Part shown: in pieces, positions 8,705 to 17,016 of the stretch
Layout of the letters: each line of letters opens with the position of its first letter
Numbering within the stretch: the first letter of the stretch is position 1
Origin: Eshraghiella sp051880035
GTDB lineage: Bacteria > Bacillota > Clostridia > Lachnospirales > Lachnospiraceae
DNA: 64,000 nt
Direction of reading: 5' to 3'
NCBI GenBank assembly: GCA_051880035.1
Contig: JBJENE010000066.1
Coordinates: 17,967 to 81,966 of the forward strand
Made by a program: the position numbers and the translations under genes
Notes under the pieces: model-generated
Told to the model about the DNA's origin: nothing
Database searches by the model: none
The model's input: the letters and a program-made list of their open reading frames with translations, nothing else

Positions 8705-10927
8705 TTATTCGTCAAAAGAAATCTCTTCTTCTGCAATATTGAAAATCTCAATTTTATTCTCAACATTTATTCTTTGAACCAACCATCCTTTGAATGAACA
8801 CTGATAAATAAAATCTTCTATTCTATTTACTCCGTTCATTTCTTTTAAGGTAACAACAACGCCAAATGGAATCCCTTTTCCATCAGGTCTGCCAAGTCTT
8901 TCTTTGGTTTTTATGCTGATTCCCCATAATCCATCTCCATATACTTTTTTTGCTCTTGCACCCTTCTTTATTTTTTCACATATATGTTTTATGTTATCCC
9001 ATTTTCGATATTCGTTTCTCGCCTTTTCTTCTACAAGATAATGCAGTCCCTCTGTACTTTGCTTATTGTCATTAATAGTATCTAAACCTCCATTTTCTTT
9101 TACCCTGCCAAAGTGTAAATCCAACTCGGTATTTGTATAATCAACCCCCTGATTTCTAGTACATTTCGGGAAATAACACAAAGTTGCTTTCGCTATATAT
9201 GGTTGTTTTTCTTTATATATTGGTACCGGAATTGAAAAATTATATGTATCATATAATTCTGATGTCCCAGACAAGATAAATCTAATTTCATCATCTTGAG
9301 ATTTCACTATATCTTCTATTCGTCTCGGAACGATTCCATAACCTATAACATGAGATGGATCTCCCATCTTTTTCCAACTCGCTGCGGAATCAACAATTAG
9401 CGCCTTCGCCACCTCTCTGCTAAACCCTAAAACATGTATCATATATGCCATTTTTCTTGAAATCCAAGGTGCTGCATACGATGTGCCGGTGACAAAGCTT
9501 TCTCCAAATGGAGAGCATACGCGGATTCTATCGTTTCCATCTCCACCGTAATAGCAAATATCCGGCTTATTAAAAAATGATAAAACCGGTCCCGTTCTGG
9601 AATATGATGCAGGTCTGTTATCAAATCCAACCGCATTTACCACTAATGAATTTATTGAATCTGCAGGTGCTCCTATTCGTTTAATACGATTATTATCTCT
9701 TGGTATGTTTGTTCCTGCGACCACAAAAACAACATCATTTTCATACTGTATCTGATCCAAAATAGCTGCTTCGGGAGAAATAAAATTAGGATTAATCTCT
9801 AACGCCGATCCCAAAGATAAATTCCAAACTTTTATATCTTTATTTTCTTTAACTATCTCTTTTATTTCCCTAAGTATGGAAAAAGAACTAAACCTTCCGC
9901 TTGTTGCCACTCCAAAATGTCTGACTCTGAATCTTCCACATCCATCGTCCAAATTTGGGTTAAAACTTGTTCCATCGACTATAATTGATGTTACTTCTGT
10001 TCCATGAATATAATCCCTATCATCACGCGGCAGCTCTTTCGGTAATCTATCCTTGTTATCAACCCAATCCGAAAAATATACTGACTCATCAAACAATGTA
10101 TCAATCACTCCGATAATCGGTTCATTCTTAGGTTGCGGAATTGTTAGTATACTGCTTGGTTCAAAATCAAAATCGGAATAATCCAATTGTGAAATATCGC
10201 TCACAGCCATGGCGATTAAATATGGTGCTTTCTCTTTTAACAGTTCATATTCATATGGTAACAGTAACAATGTTGTATCATCAATAACATTTGTTGGACG
10301 ATAATCAATATTTAAGCGTCTTAATAGCTCGTTAATTTTTATTCCTGTATCATATATGGTTATAATTGTACTTTCTTCAAAATCATCCGCTTCTAAACCA
10401 ACATAAAATCTATTAACATAATATGCATCAACTATTACCGCTACAAATGCATTACGCTTCAAAGGCTCTGCATCAGACCACGAAGTCACCCTCTTATTAA
10501 TATTTAAAATATCTTCCGTTGTAATCGTTCCATCATACTTATTATTAACAATATTAAATGCCGCATGAAGAAGTTGTTTTGTTTTTCTAATGGTCTCAAT
10601 ATTAATACAATGTGTTATCACATGCCTTTTGTGTAAATCACCTACAAATTTGGCACCAACAATAACTTCATTAACGCTTGACCCCGGAACTAAAAGTTTA
10701 CTTACTCTATGTGATTTAGCTACTACACTCGTATATTCTACACATACTAATGGTTTATCTACAATTTGTTTTTGTTCCCAAAAAGACAAAACACTGTCCA
10801 AATCTCTTTCCAAACTGTGTATATGTTCACTATCAACACATGCATTTTTAGGCAAATTATTTATAACTACCGGCTTTGGTGCTTTTCTTTGCTCAAAATG
10901 TCCCTTTAATTGTAACAGATCATTCAT
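8705..10927 (-). CDS. Subtilisin-like (S8) serine protease, partner of AAA+ ATPase; putative defence effector
   Basis: A 740-residue protein with a central S8 domain. The triad is read as Asp276 (IIGVIDTLFD), His308 (YIHGTEVTSI) and Ser483 (GTSYAAP), with the oxyanion region VVAGTN near residue 404. About 270 residues precede the protease domain and about 230 follow it. There is no signal peptide, so it should be cytoplasmic. It begins four bases after the stop of the AAA+ ATPase gene. ATPase plus large S8 protease pairs occur in variable genomic islands and have been linked to phage defence; I recall the names IteA/IteS for such a pair but could not check this. The base composition is more AT-rich than the neighbours, and the pair is bounded by 124-bp direct repeats, both consistent with acquisition by transfer. 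Confidence 0.85.
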   Translation of the reverse strand: MNDLLQLKGHFEQRKAPKPVVINNLPKNACVDSEHIHSLERDLDSVLSFWEQKQIVDKPLVCVEYTSVVAKSHRVSKLLVPGSSVNEVIVGAKFVGDLHKRHVITHCINIETIRKTKQLLHAAFNIVNNKYDGTITTEDILNINKRVTSWSDAEPLKRNAFVAVIVDAYYVNRFYVGLEADDFEESTIITIYDTGIKINELLRRLNIDYRPTNVIDDTTLLLLPYEYELLKEKAPYLIAMAVSDISQLDYSDFDFEPSSILTIPQPKNEPIIGVIDTLFDESVYFSDWVDNKDRLPKELPRDDRDYIHGTEVTSIIVDGTSFNPNLDDGCGRFRVRHFGVATSGRFSSFSILREIKEIVKENKDIKVWNLSLGSALEINPNFISPEAAILDQIQYENDVVFVVAGTNIPRDNNRIKRIGAPADSINSLVVNAVGFDNRPASYSRTGPVLSFFNKPDICYYGGDGNDRIRVCSPFGESFVTGTSYAAPWISRKMAYMIHVLGFSREVAKALIVDSAASWKKMGDPSHVIGYGIVPRRIEDIVKSQDDEIRFILSGTSELYDTYNFSIPVPIYKEKQPYIAKATLCYFPKCTRNQGVDYTNTELDLHFGRVKENGGLDTINDNKQSTEGLHYLVEEKARNEYRKWDNIKHICEKIKKGARAKKVYGDGLWGISIKTKERLGRPDGKGIPFGVVVTLKEMNGVNRIEDFIYQCSFKGWLVQRINVENKIEIFNIAEEEISFDE

Positions 10928-10931
10928 AATC

Positions 10932-11963
10932 TTATCCTTTCAGTTCTCTTGACACTTGACTTTTTGATACTCCAGTTAAAATTTCAATTTCTCGAACTGT
11001 ATATCCCTTTTCTTGCAGTTCTTTAAGTTCTATTTTATGTTCGTCATTCACAGCAAGATATAACCTTCTTAAATAGTCATATTCATCTCCTACTTTACTA
11101 AAGGCAATAGATGTTTTAATTATATTTTGTAATTCTCCCGGATAAGGAATTACCTCCATCCCATTTAAAATCTTTCTAAATAACCTGATGTTCTTTGTTG
11201 CAAACTTGAATTTCCCCAAATAAGTATTTAAAATGCTTTCTGCAATTTCCAACAAATCTTCTTTACTATACCTATTAAAGTTAATTATAGAATCAAATCT
11301 TCTAACTAATGCTTTATCAAATTTGTTATATAAATTTGTTGTAGCAATTAATACTATCCGACTGTTCATTCTATCAAACTCTTTCAAAATAGCCGAAGTA
11401 GCCCTTCCCATCTCACGCAAATCATTATTATTGGTTCGATCTAGAGCAATTGCATCTATCTCATCAAATAGAATTATTATCCTCTCCGGATGTGCAAAAC
11501 TATTAATTTCATTGAATAAAGCAACAATATTCTTTGATGTTTGCCCCAACTTACTATCAACGATCGAATCAAAATCAACAGCATATAGGTCTCGGTTTAA
11601 AATTCGAGCAATTTGCTTTACCGTCTCGGTTTTACCCGTTCCTGGTGCACCCTGAAATAAAAATTTATTTATTCCTACATTATGTCCCACCGCATTTACG
11701 ATTCCAACAATATCCTCTTTTATTTCATTTGGAAGTGGAAGTGCTTCGTTGCCAGGCTCTACCTTTCTAAAAAAAGCATGTTCACCACTTACCTGTGGAA
11801 CAAATGTATTTGCATCTGATAGAAGCGCCATAATATATTCAGACAGCTGATAATCTCCTGCATTATCAAAATCTCTTGCTATCTCATAAGCTTCATTTCT
11901 AAACCCCACATCATTTTTCTCCGAATAGAATTTTATCAAATTCAACACATTTTTCTTTTTCAT
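10932..11963 (-). CDS. AAA+ ATPase with C-terminal HTH-like tail, partner of S8 protease
   Basis: A 343-residue AAA+ ATPase. Walker A is GAPGTGKTETV at about 105-115, Walker B is IIILFDEIDAI at about 162-172, and sensor 1 is VLIATTNLYN near 205. The arrangement resembles the Ycf46/SpoVK/Vps4-type AAA class. The last 25 residues (YTVREIEILTGVSKSQVSREL) read like a resolvase-type helix-turn-helix, which could bind DNA. The start is ATG with AAGGTGG upstream, and a strong promoter lies at 11999-12027. It is immediately followed by the S8 protease gene, so the ATPase probably controls or feeds the protease. A role in phage defence is inferred from the partner and context only. Confidence 0.85.
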   Translation of the reverse strand: MKKKNVLNLIKFYSEKNDVGFRNEAYEIARDFDNAGDYQLSEYIMALLSDANTFVPQVSGEHAFFRKVEPGNEALPLPNEIKEDIVGIVNAVGHNVGINKFLFQGAPGTGKTETVKQIARILNRDLYAVDFDSIVDSKLGQTSKNIVALFNEINSFAHPERIIILFDEIDAIALDRTNNNDLREMGRATSAILKEFDRMNSRIVLIATTNLYNKFDKALVRRFDSIINFNRYSKEDLLEIAESILNTYLGKFKFATKNIRLFRKILNGMEVIPYPGELQNIIKTSIAFSKVGDEYDYLRRLYLAVNDEHKIELKELQEKGYTVREIEILTGVSKSQVSRELKG

Positions 11964-11998
11964 CCCACTGTTCCACCTTTTCTTTATATTCTAATATT

Positions 11999-12027
11999 AA
12001 TATATATTACATGGGACAGAATGTCAA
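11999..12027 (-). promoter_or_regulatory. Promoter of the ATPase-protease operon with flanking TGTCCCA repeats
   Basis: On the minus strand TTGACA (12022-12027) and TATATT (11999-12004) are separated by 17 bases, a near-ideal sigma-A promoter. Two direct copies of TGTCCCA (plus-strand tgggaca at 12012-12018 and 12033-12039) lie on either side of the -35 box, 21 bp apart, which is two helical turns. This looks like an operator. Confidence 0.75.
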
Positions 12028-12044
12028 TATTTTGGGACAATAAT

Positions 12045-12168
12045 ATGTAAAAAGCCCGGTTGAAAGATTTTTGATGCCGTGGGTCCTTAGGCTGCGTCCT
12101 CTGCAGCCTTAGTACCCTTACGAGCATCAACCAAACGCAAGTGTTCTTTCAACCGGGCTATTTACATA
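12045..12168 (-). repeat. 124-bp structured direct repeat, copy 2
   Basis: Second copy of the element at 8560-8683, with a single substitution (g at 12059 against a at 8574). Here the terminal inverted repeats (12045-12067 and 12145-12167) pair with only one internal mismatch. It starts five bases after the stop of the LCP gene and ends about 20 bases upstream of the -35 box of the ATPase promoter. On the minus strand it can serve as a terminator for the LCP transcript (outer stem followed by TTTTT). No obvious target-site duplication flanks either copy. Confidence 0.9.
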
Positions 12169-12172
12169 CACA

Positions 12173-13282
12173 TTACTTCACCCCGTAAATTGTGCTGTAA
12201 AGCTTGTCAATATAATAATTAAAATCAATGCCTATATGGGATATTCCGTCGATAGTCAGATATTTAAACTGATCGTCAGGTATTCCCCATGAAATAATCT
12301 CGTAATTTCCGATATCCGGAAGGATTGCAATGATTTCAAGAAATTCAGAAACCGGAATATTTGTGGTAACCTCCGGGAGAACTGAATCAAGAAGATTAAT
12401 AAGCGTGGCTGCATCTATACTTTTAAGCTTATCAAAAATAAGATTTACAACTTTTCGCTGTCTTTCTGTTCTCGTAAAATCCCCGTTGCCGACATATCGG
12501 AATCTGGCATATGCCAGTGCCTGTTTGCCGTTAAGGTGTTTATATGAGCCGTCGGCACTTTCCAGATATCCTTCATGCTCGTCTCCTCCTGTCAGAAGAT
12601 TACTTGCATGTATGTACTGATTTAGCCAGTAGAGCTCGTCTTCCTGAACATCCACATCAATACCTCCGAGGATATCCACTACCTTGATAAACGAATAAAA
12701 ATCCACGGCAATGTATCTGTCTATCTCTATAGAAAAATTGTATTTAATTGTATCTAAAAGCAGCTCAACACCTCCGTACGCATAGGAAGCATTGATTTTG
12801 TCAAATCCCCTGCCGTTCAGATTTACATATAAATCCCTTAAAAAAGATGTGGCAATAATCTGTTTTGTATTTTTATTAATTGATATTAAAAGCATTGTAT
12901 CGGAACGACCCGTTCCATTGGCTATTCTTGTATCGGAGCCTATAAGCAGGACATTGTATACATCATCTAAATCCTTATATGATTCTCCGATATTTCCAAG
13001 TGCCTCCATTGCTGCTTTCTTGTATTCATCAATTTCCTCCTCCGAAGAGTCCGCACTTGTCTCTTCCAGTGGATTTGTAACATCTTCAAAGGCTGTACCG
13101 ATTTCTTCTGCAATTGTATAATTCTCATTTAACGGAACATAATTCATTTTTTTGATATAATGAACCACTACGAGAACGGCAACGAGTGCCACAAAAACAA
13201 CGGTTCCTATTACAATTCCGCCTGCTATTGCCGCAATCTTTCCTGCATTCTTCTTTTTTCCCCGTCTTTTTTTATTTGCCAT
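12173..13282 (-). CDS. LCP (LytR-CpsA-Psr) family cell-wall polymer ligase
   Basis: Membrane-anchored LCP protein of about 369 residues; the family transfers polyprenyl-linked glycopolymers onto peptidoglycan. A basic N-terminus (MANKKRRGKKK) is followed by one membrane segment at about residues 15-42 and an extracellular LCP domain with SDTMLLISINKNTKQI, TSFLRDLYV and RFRYVGNGDFTRTERQRKV, which carries the conserved Asp/Arg residues binding the lipid pyrophosphate. The start at 13282 has GAGG upstream; the open frame continues to 13336 through a hairpin and is not preferred. It belongs to the polysaccharide cluster extending to 24.2 kb. Confidence 0.9.
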   Translation of the reverse strand: MANKKRRGKKKNAGKIAAIAGGIVIGTVVFVALVAVLVVVHYIKKMNYVPLNENYTIAEEIGTAFEDVTNPLEETSADSSEEEIDEYKKAAMEALGNIGESYKDLDDVYNVLLIGSDTRIANGTGRSDTMLLISINKNTKQIIATSFLRDLYVNLNGRGFDKINASYAYGGVELLLDTIKYNFSIEIDRYIAVDFYSFIKVVDILGGIDVDVQEDELYWLNQYIHASNLLTGGDEHEGYLESADGSYKHLNGKQALAYARFRYVGNGDFTRTERQRKVVNLIFDKLKSIDAATLINLLDSVLPEVTTNIPVSEFLEIIAILPDIGNYEIISWGIPDDQFKYLTIDGISHIGIDFNYYIDKLYSTIYGVK

Positions 13283-13298
13283 ACTAAAAGCCTCACAT

Positions 13299-13334
13299 GC
13301 CCCTGCAGAGGGAGAAATGCCTGTCCGCAGGGGC
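13299..13334 (-). other. G+C-rich hairpin just upstream of the LCP ribosome site
   Basis: Perfect 8-bp inverted repeat GCCCCTGC/GCAGGGGC (arms 13299-13306 and 13327-13334). It lies between the nucleotidyltransferase stop and the GAGG of the LCP gene. On the minus strand no T-run follows, so it looks more like an mRNA-stabilising or translation-control hairpin than a full terminator. Confidence 0.55.
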
Positions 13335-13356
13335 AATTGTTATTTTTATAAATTCT

Positions 13357-14271
13357 TTAGTTCCACAGATTTGCCGGATATTTACCGTCAGCAATCAGCT
13401 TTTTGATGGAATTAACAACCTCCGGTTTATCTTCTTTATAAGTTACGCCAAACCACTTGCTTCCCGTCTCAAGCACTTTGACACCGGCAAGTTTTTCTTG
13501 GATAAGTTCATCTATTACAACCGGAAGATAGAATTCTTTCTTAATATCCTCCTCTGTAAGAGAAGCCAGGAACTTAACAAATCTCGGTTCCAGTTCGTTA
13601 AAGAACTCCGGAGTCAATCCCCACATATTCATGGACACACAGCTTGAAAGTGTGGCTACGGTATCGCTTCCGTTCTCGTCATGAACAACCTGACCATTCT
13701 CATATCTGATACCTGTAGTTTCGCATACGGATTTTAACATACCCTCGGAATCTTCCACACATATTCCTCTCGTTACCGCTCCGTTATCGCTTAATGTATT
13801 TCCCAGTCTGAATCCTGCCATGCAGAAATCATATTTTCTGCCGCCTGGTATTCCTCCTGTAAGCTCATCATGAATAAGTCTGAACGGCTCTTCTCCGTAA
13901 AAGTCATCTGCATTAATTACAACAAAAGGCTCATTTACAACATTTTTGCATGCAAGAACCGCCTGGCCTGTTCCCCAAGGCTTTGTTCTGTCCGCAGGAA
14001 CCGTGAAACCTTCAGGAATATCATTAAGTTCCTGATACACATACTCGACCTTCATTACTTTTTCAATGCGGTTTCCGATAATTTCCTTAAAGTCAGCTTC
14101 TATATCCTTGCGAATAATAAACACAACCTTATTAAAGCCTGCTTTTTTTGCGTCGAAAATGGAATAATCCATAATGATTTCTCCGTTAGGTCCCATTTTC
14201 TCTAACTGCTTAATTCCTCCGCCGAATCTGCTTCCGATTCCGGCTGCCATAATCACAAGTGTAGTATCCAT
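13357..14271 (-). CDS. Sugar-phosphate nucleotidyltransferase family protein
   Basis: A 304-residue NTP-transferase-fold protein. The N-terminal signature LVIMAAGIGSRFGGGIKQLEKMGPNGE has the nucleotide-binding GxGxR and Lys, followed by KPWGTGQAVLACK and VINADDFYGEEPF with the metal-binding Asp. The family makes NDP-sugars or NDP-alcohols; this subgroup has no clear substrate assignment. The ATG at 14271 has GAGGAGG five bases upstream. The open frame reaches 14424, overlapping the upstream LCP gene, and that extension is rejected. It sits between two LCP genes, so it probably provides an activated precursor for the wall polymer. Confidence 0.85.
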   Translation of the reverse strand: MDTTLVIMAAGIGSRFGGGIKQLEKMGPNGEIIMDYSIFDAKKAGFNKVVFIIRKDIEADFKEIIGNRIEKVMKVEYVYQELNDIPEGFTVPADRTKPWGTGQAVLACKNVVNEPFVVINADDFYGEEPFRLIHDELTGGIPGGRKYDFCMAGFRLGNTLSDNGAVTRGICVEDSEGMLKSVCETTGIRYENGQVVHDENGSDTVATLSSCVSMNMWGLTPEFFNELEPRFVKFLASLTEEDIKKEFYLPVVIDELIQEKLAGVKVLETGSKWFGVTYKEDKPEVVNSIKKLIADGKYPANLWN

Positions 14272-14293
14272 TTTTGCCTCCTCACAATTATTG

Positions 14294-15571
14294 TTATTCA
14301 CCATATATCCCATTAATAAGTAACTCAACATTCTTTTTGTAATCCGGCAGCAGGACAGAAATATTGTCAATATATGTAGGTGTGCTGCTGTCATCAAACG
14401 GTACTCTCTGGGACACAACTTCATATCCCAGATATGTTATTGCATCTTCGATAATATCCCAGATTTCATCAGAATCCATATTGGTACTGATATTAGGAAG
14501 GGCATTATCCGCAAAATTCATAATCTGCGTCATGCTCATACTCTTACAATTATTAAAAATTGCGTTTAAGATTTTTCTTTGTCTGTTGGTTCTCTCATAA
14601 TCCGCATTTCCCACATAACGGATTCTTGCATAAGCTACAGCCTGCATTCCGTTAAGGTGCAGATCTCCGCCTGTAGTAAGGTACTGGGTATTCGGGTCCT
14701 GGCCTGTGTACTGACACATTCTCCTGATATAATCATTGGCAACAGGTATCTCCTCATCCGTAACATACATATCGATACCGCCTGCTGCATCAACAATATT
14801 CATCATTCCGTAAAAATCCACTCTCAGGTATTTATCAACTTTAATTTTAAAATTACCGGTAATTGTCGCACAAAGCAGATTACTTCCTCCTACCGCATGG
14901 GAAAGGTTAAGTTTTCCGCTGGTATCAAGTTCCGGAATATATACATACATATCCCTCATAAAACTTGTCATTACAATCTTTTTGGTTTTCTTATTGATTG
15001 AAACAAGTATCATGGAGTCGGAATTACCGTTCCAACTGTCACTTACGCGCACATCGGTACCTATAAAAAGGATGTTGGTAACATAGTTTGACTCCACTGC
15101 CTCTGTGGAATAGAAAAATGTCTTTGAATCGGCATCAATAAGATTACGCTCAACTTCATCAAGATTATCTTCATCAGGTACTGTCTCATCGGCAGACTCT
15201 TTTATCGCATTTTCGTCAATATGATATCCGTCGAATGTCTCATAATTAAGTTTATCAATAAACCTGTTGGTAATAACTTTTTTACCGATTAATATCGCAA
15301 GAAAAACAACAAGCCAGAGTGAAACAAGTGTAATATCCACACCGATTAATACACGGAGTTTTTTGGAAAAACGGTGCTTTTTAACTTTGGTTTCAGTCTC
15401 TTCCTGTAAAACATCTTCTCCGTCTTCCTCTGTGTCTGCTTCTGTATTTTCCTCTATATCTGCTTCTTTGTCTTCCTCTACGGTCTGTTCTGATTCTTCT
15501 GTTTCCGGTAATTCGGTTTCTTCACTTAATTCTTCGTCATTTTCTTCCATTTTATCATCAAAATCGTTCAT
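14294..15571 (-). CDS. LCP (LytR-CpsA-Psr) family protein, long acidic N-terminus
   Basis: Second LCP transferase of the cluster, about 425 residues. The cytoplasmic N-terminus, about 80 residues rich in Glu and Asp, is unusually long and acidic. One membrane segment follows (VDITLVSLWLVVFLAILIG), then the LCP domain with DSMILVSINKKTKKIVM, TSFMRDMYVYI and YARIRYVGNADYERTNRQRK. The ATG at 15571 follows GGTAAGG and begins five bases after the stop of the sugar transferase. Two LCP proteins in one cluster suggest more than one acceptor or partly redundant ligation. Confidence 0.9.
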   Translation of the reverse strand: MNDFDDKMEENDEELSEETELPETEESEQTVEEDKEADIEENTEADTEEDGEDVLQEETETKVKKHRFSKKLRVLIGVDITLVSLWLVVFLAILIGKKVITNRFIDKLNYETFDGYHIDENAIKESADETVPDEDNLDEVERNLIDADSKTFFYSTEAVESNYVTNILFIGTDVRVSDSWNGNSDSMILVSINKKTKKIVMTSFMRDMYVYIPELDTSGKLNLSHAVGGSNLLCATITGNFKIKVDKYLRVDFYGMMNIVDAAGGIDMYVTDEEIPVANDYIRRMCQYTGQDPNTQYLTTGGDLHLNGMQAVAYARIRYVGNADYERTNRQRKILNAIFNNCKSMSMTQIMNFADNALPNISTNMDSDEIWDIIEDAITYLGYEVVSQRVPFDDSSTPTYIDNISVLLPDYKKNVELLINGIYGE

Positions 15572-15575
15572 TGCC

Positions 15576-16994
15576 TTACCTTGAGCCTTTCTTCGTAAAT
15601 ACAACCGCAATTGTTTTTATAAGAATTTTCAAATCAAGTACCAGTGACCAGTTATCAATATATTCCAAATCCAGCTTGACAACCTCTTCAAAATCGGTAA
15701 TATCACTTCTGCCGCTTACCTGCCATAAACCTGTAATTCCCGGTTTCATGCTGAGACGGCGTTTGTGGTGAAAAGCATATTTTTCAAATTCATTTACCGT
15801 AGGCGGTCTTGTACCCACAAGGCTCATATCACCTTTAAGGACATTGAAAAACTGAGGCAGTTCATCAATACTTGTCTTTCTTATAAATCTTCCCACCCTG
15901 GTAATTCTTGGGTCATCCGACAGTTTAAACATATATCCCGTCATTTCATTCCGGTCCATCAGAGCCTTTTTGCGCTCTTCCGCATCCTTATACATGGAAC
16001 GGAATTTATATATATAGAAAAACCTGCCGTTTTTACCTACTCTTTTCTGTTTAAAAATAAGCGGTCCCCTTGACTCTATAAGGATTGCAGGTGCAACAAA
16101 AAGTCCGACTACAAGGGTAATAAGAATACCCGCCAGGGCTCCGACTATATCTATACATCTTTTAATAAAAACTTTACTGGCATCAAATTTCTTGGTAGCG
16201 AACGAAATAACAGGATATGTTCCGTAAACCGCAATTTCCTTATCAAATCCGGCAAAATTTTCCAGCATTGTTATGGTTAAATGAACGGTAATACCCATTT
16301 TTTCAAATTCCGCAATAATGCTCTTAAGGGAGTTTCCCGAATCGTAGGGAACACTGATGAAAACCTCATCAACTATTTCCTTACGGGCCATTTCAAGCAT
16401 GTCGGAAAATGTAGCCATAACCGGAACATCAAGTATTTTCTCGCCTCTCATATCATCATCCACAATACAGAGTTTATAATCCCTGCCTGTGAAATTTTTA
16501 TCATTCTTAAGCTGGCTTATGACTTCTTCTGCTTTGTCCTTCGTGGTAACAACATAGCAGAAAAGTGTATTAATTTTGATTGAGAACCATTTTCTGATTA
16601 AGAATTTATAAATTATATGGGTCAGGTACATTAAAATAACATTGACAACAAGTGCCGTACCCAGACCGCCTCTGGTCATAATCTTTATGTCCTTCTGCAA
16701 AAAGAGCAAAAGGAGAAGAACTACCATAAATAAAATATTTATTTTGAAAACATAAAACAGTTCTTCCAGATAACCTCTTTTAATCATCTGGTCATTCATG
16801 TTAAAGAAAAGGAACACAACAATAAATGCCAGAACAATAGTCCCTAAAAGCGCAAGAACATCCGTATGGCTGAGATAATATTTGCTGACTAATCTGGTTG
16901 ATATATAATCAACGCTGAAAAAGCTGAAGATCAGACACGCAAGATCAATTATCATAAGACCCAGAGTCTGCAGCTTGCCTTTAAAACCATTCAT
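15576..16994 (-). CDS. Polyprenyl glycosylphosphotransferase (priming sugar transferase, WcaJ/EpsL type)
   Basis: A 472-residue membrane protein that starts repeat-unit synthesis by transferring a sugar-1-phosphate to undecaprenyl phosphate. About four N-terminal membrane helices precede a CoA-binding-like domain. The catalytic bacterial sugar transferase domain near residues 280-470 carries another membrane helix and the motifs QKRVGKNGRFFYIYKFRSM, DELPQFFNVLKGDMSLVGTR and KPGITGLWQVSGR. The ATG has GGAG upstream. The sugar donor cannot be deduced; this family often uses glucose, galactose or related UDP-sugars. Confidence 0.92.
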   Translation of the reverse strand: MNGFKGKLQTLGLMIIDLACLIFSFFSVDYISTRLVSKYYLSHTDVLALLGTIVLAFIVVFLFFNMNDQMIKRGYLEELFYVFKINILFMVVLLLLLFLQKDIKIMTRGGLGTALVVNVILMYLTHIIYKFLIRKWFSIKINTLFCYVVTTKDKAEEVISQLKNDKNFTGRDYKLCIVDDDMRGEKILDVPVMATFSDMLEMARKEIVDEVFISVPYDSGNSLKSIIAEFEKMGITVHLTITMLENFAGFDKEIAVYGTYPVISFATKKFDASKVFIKRCIDIVGALAGILITLVVGLFVAPAILIESRGPLIFKQKRVGKNGRFFYIYKFRSMYKDAEERKKALMDRNEMTGYMFKLSDDPRITRVGRFIRKTSIDELPQFFNVLKGDMSLVGTRPPTVNEFEKYAFHHKRRLSMKPGITGLWQVSGRSDITDFEEVVKLDLEYIDNWSLVLDLKILIKTIAVVFTKKGSR

Positions 16995-17016
16995 TTTAAC
17001 ACTCCACTTCAGTCAA

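Noticed and set aside
8560..12168. Composite IS or conventional transposon
   Set aside because: Neither repeat encodes a transposase and no clear target duplication was found; a recombination or MITE-type origin fits better.
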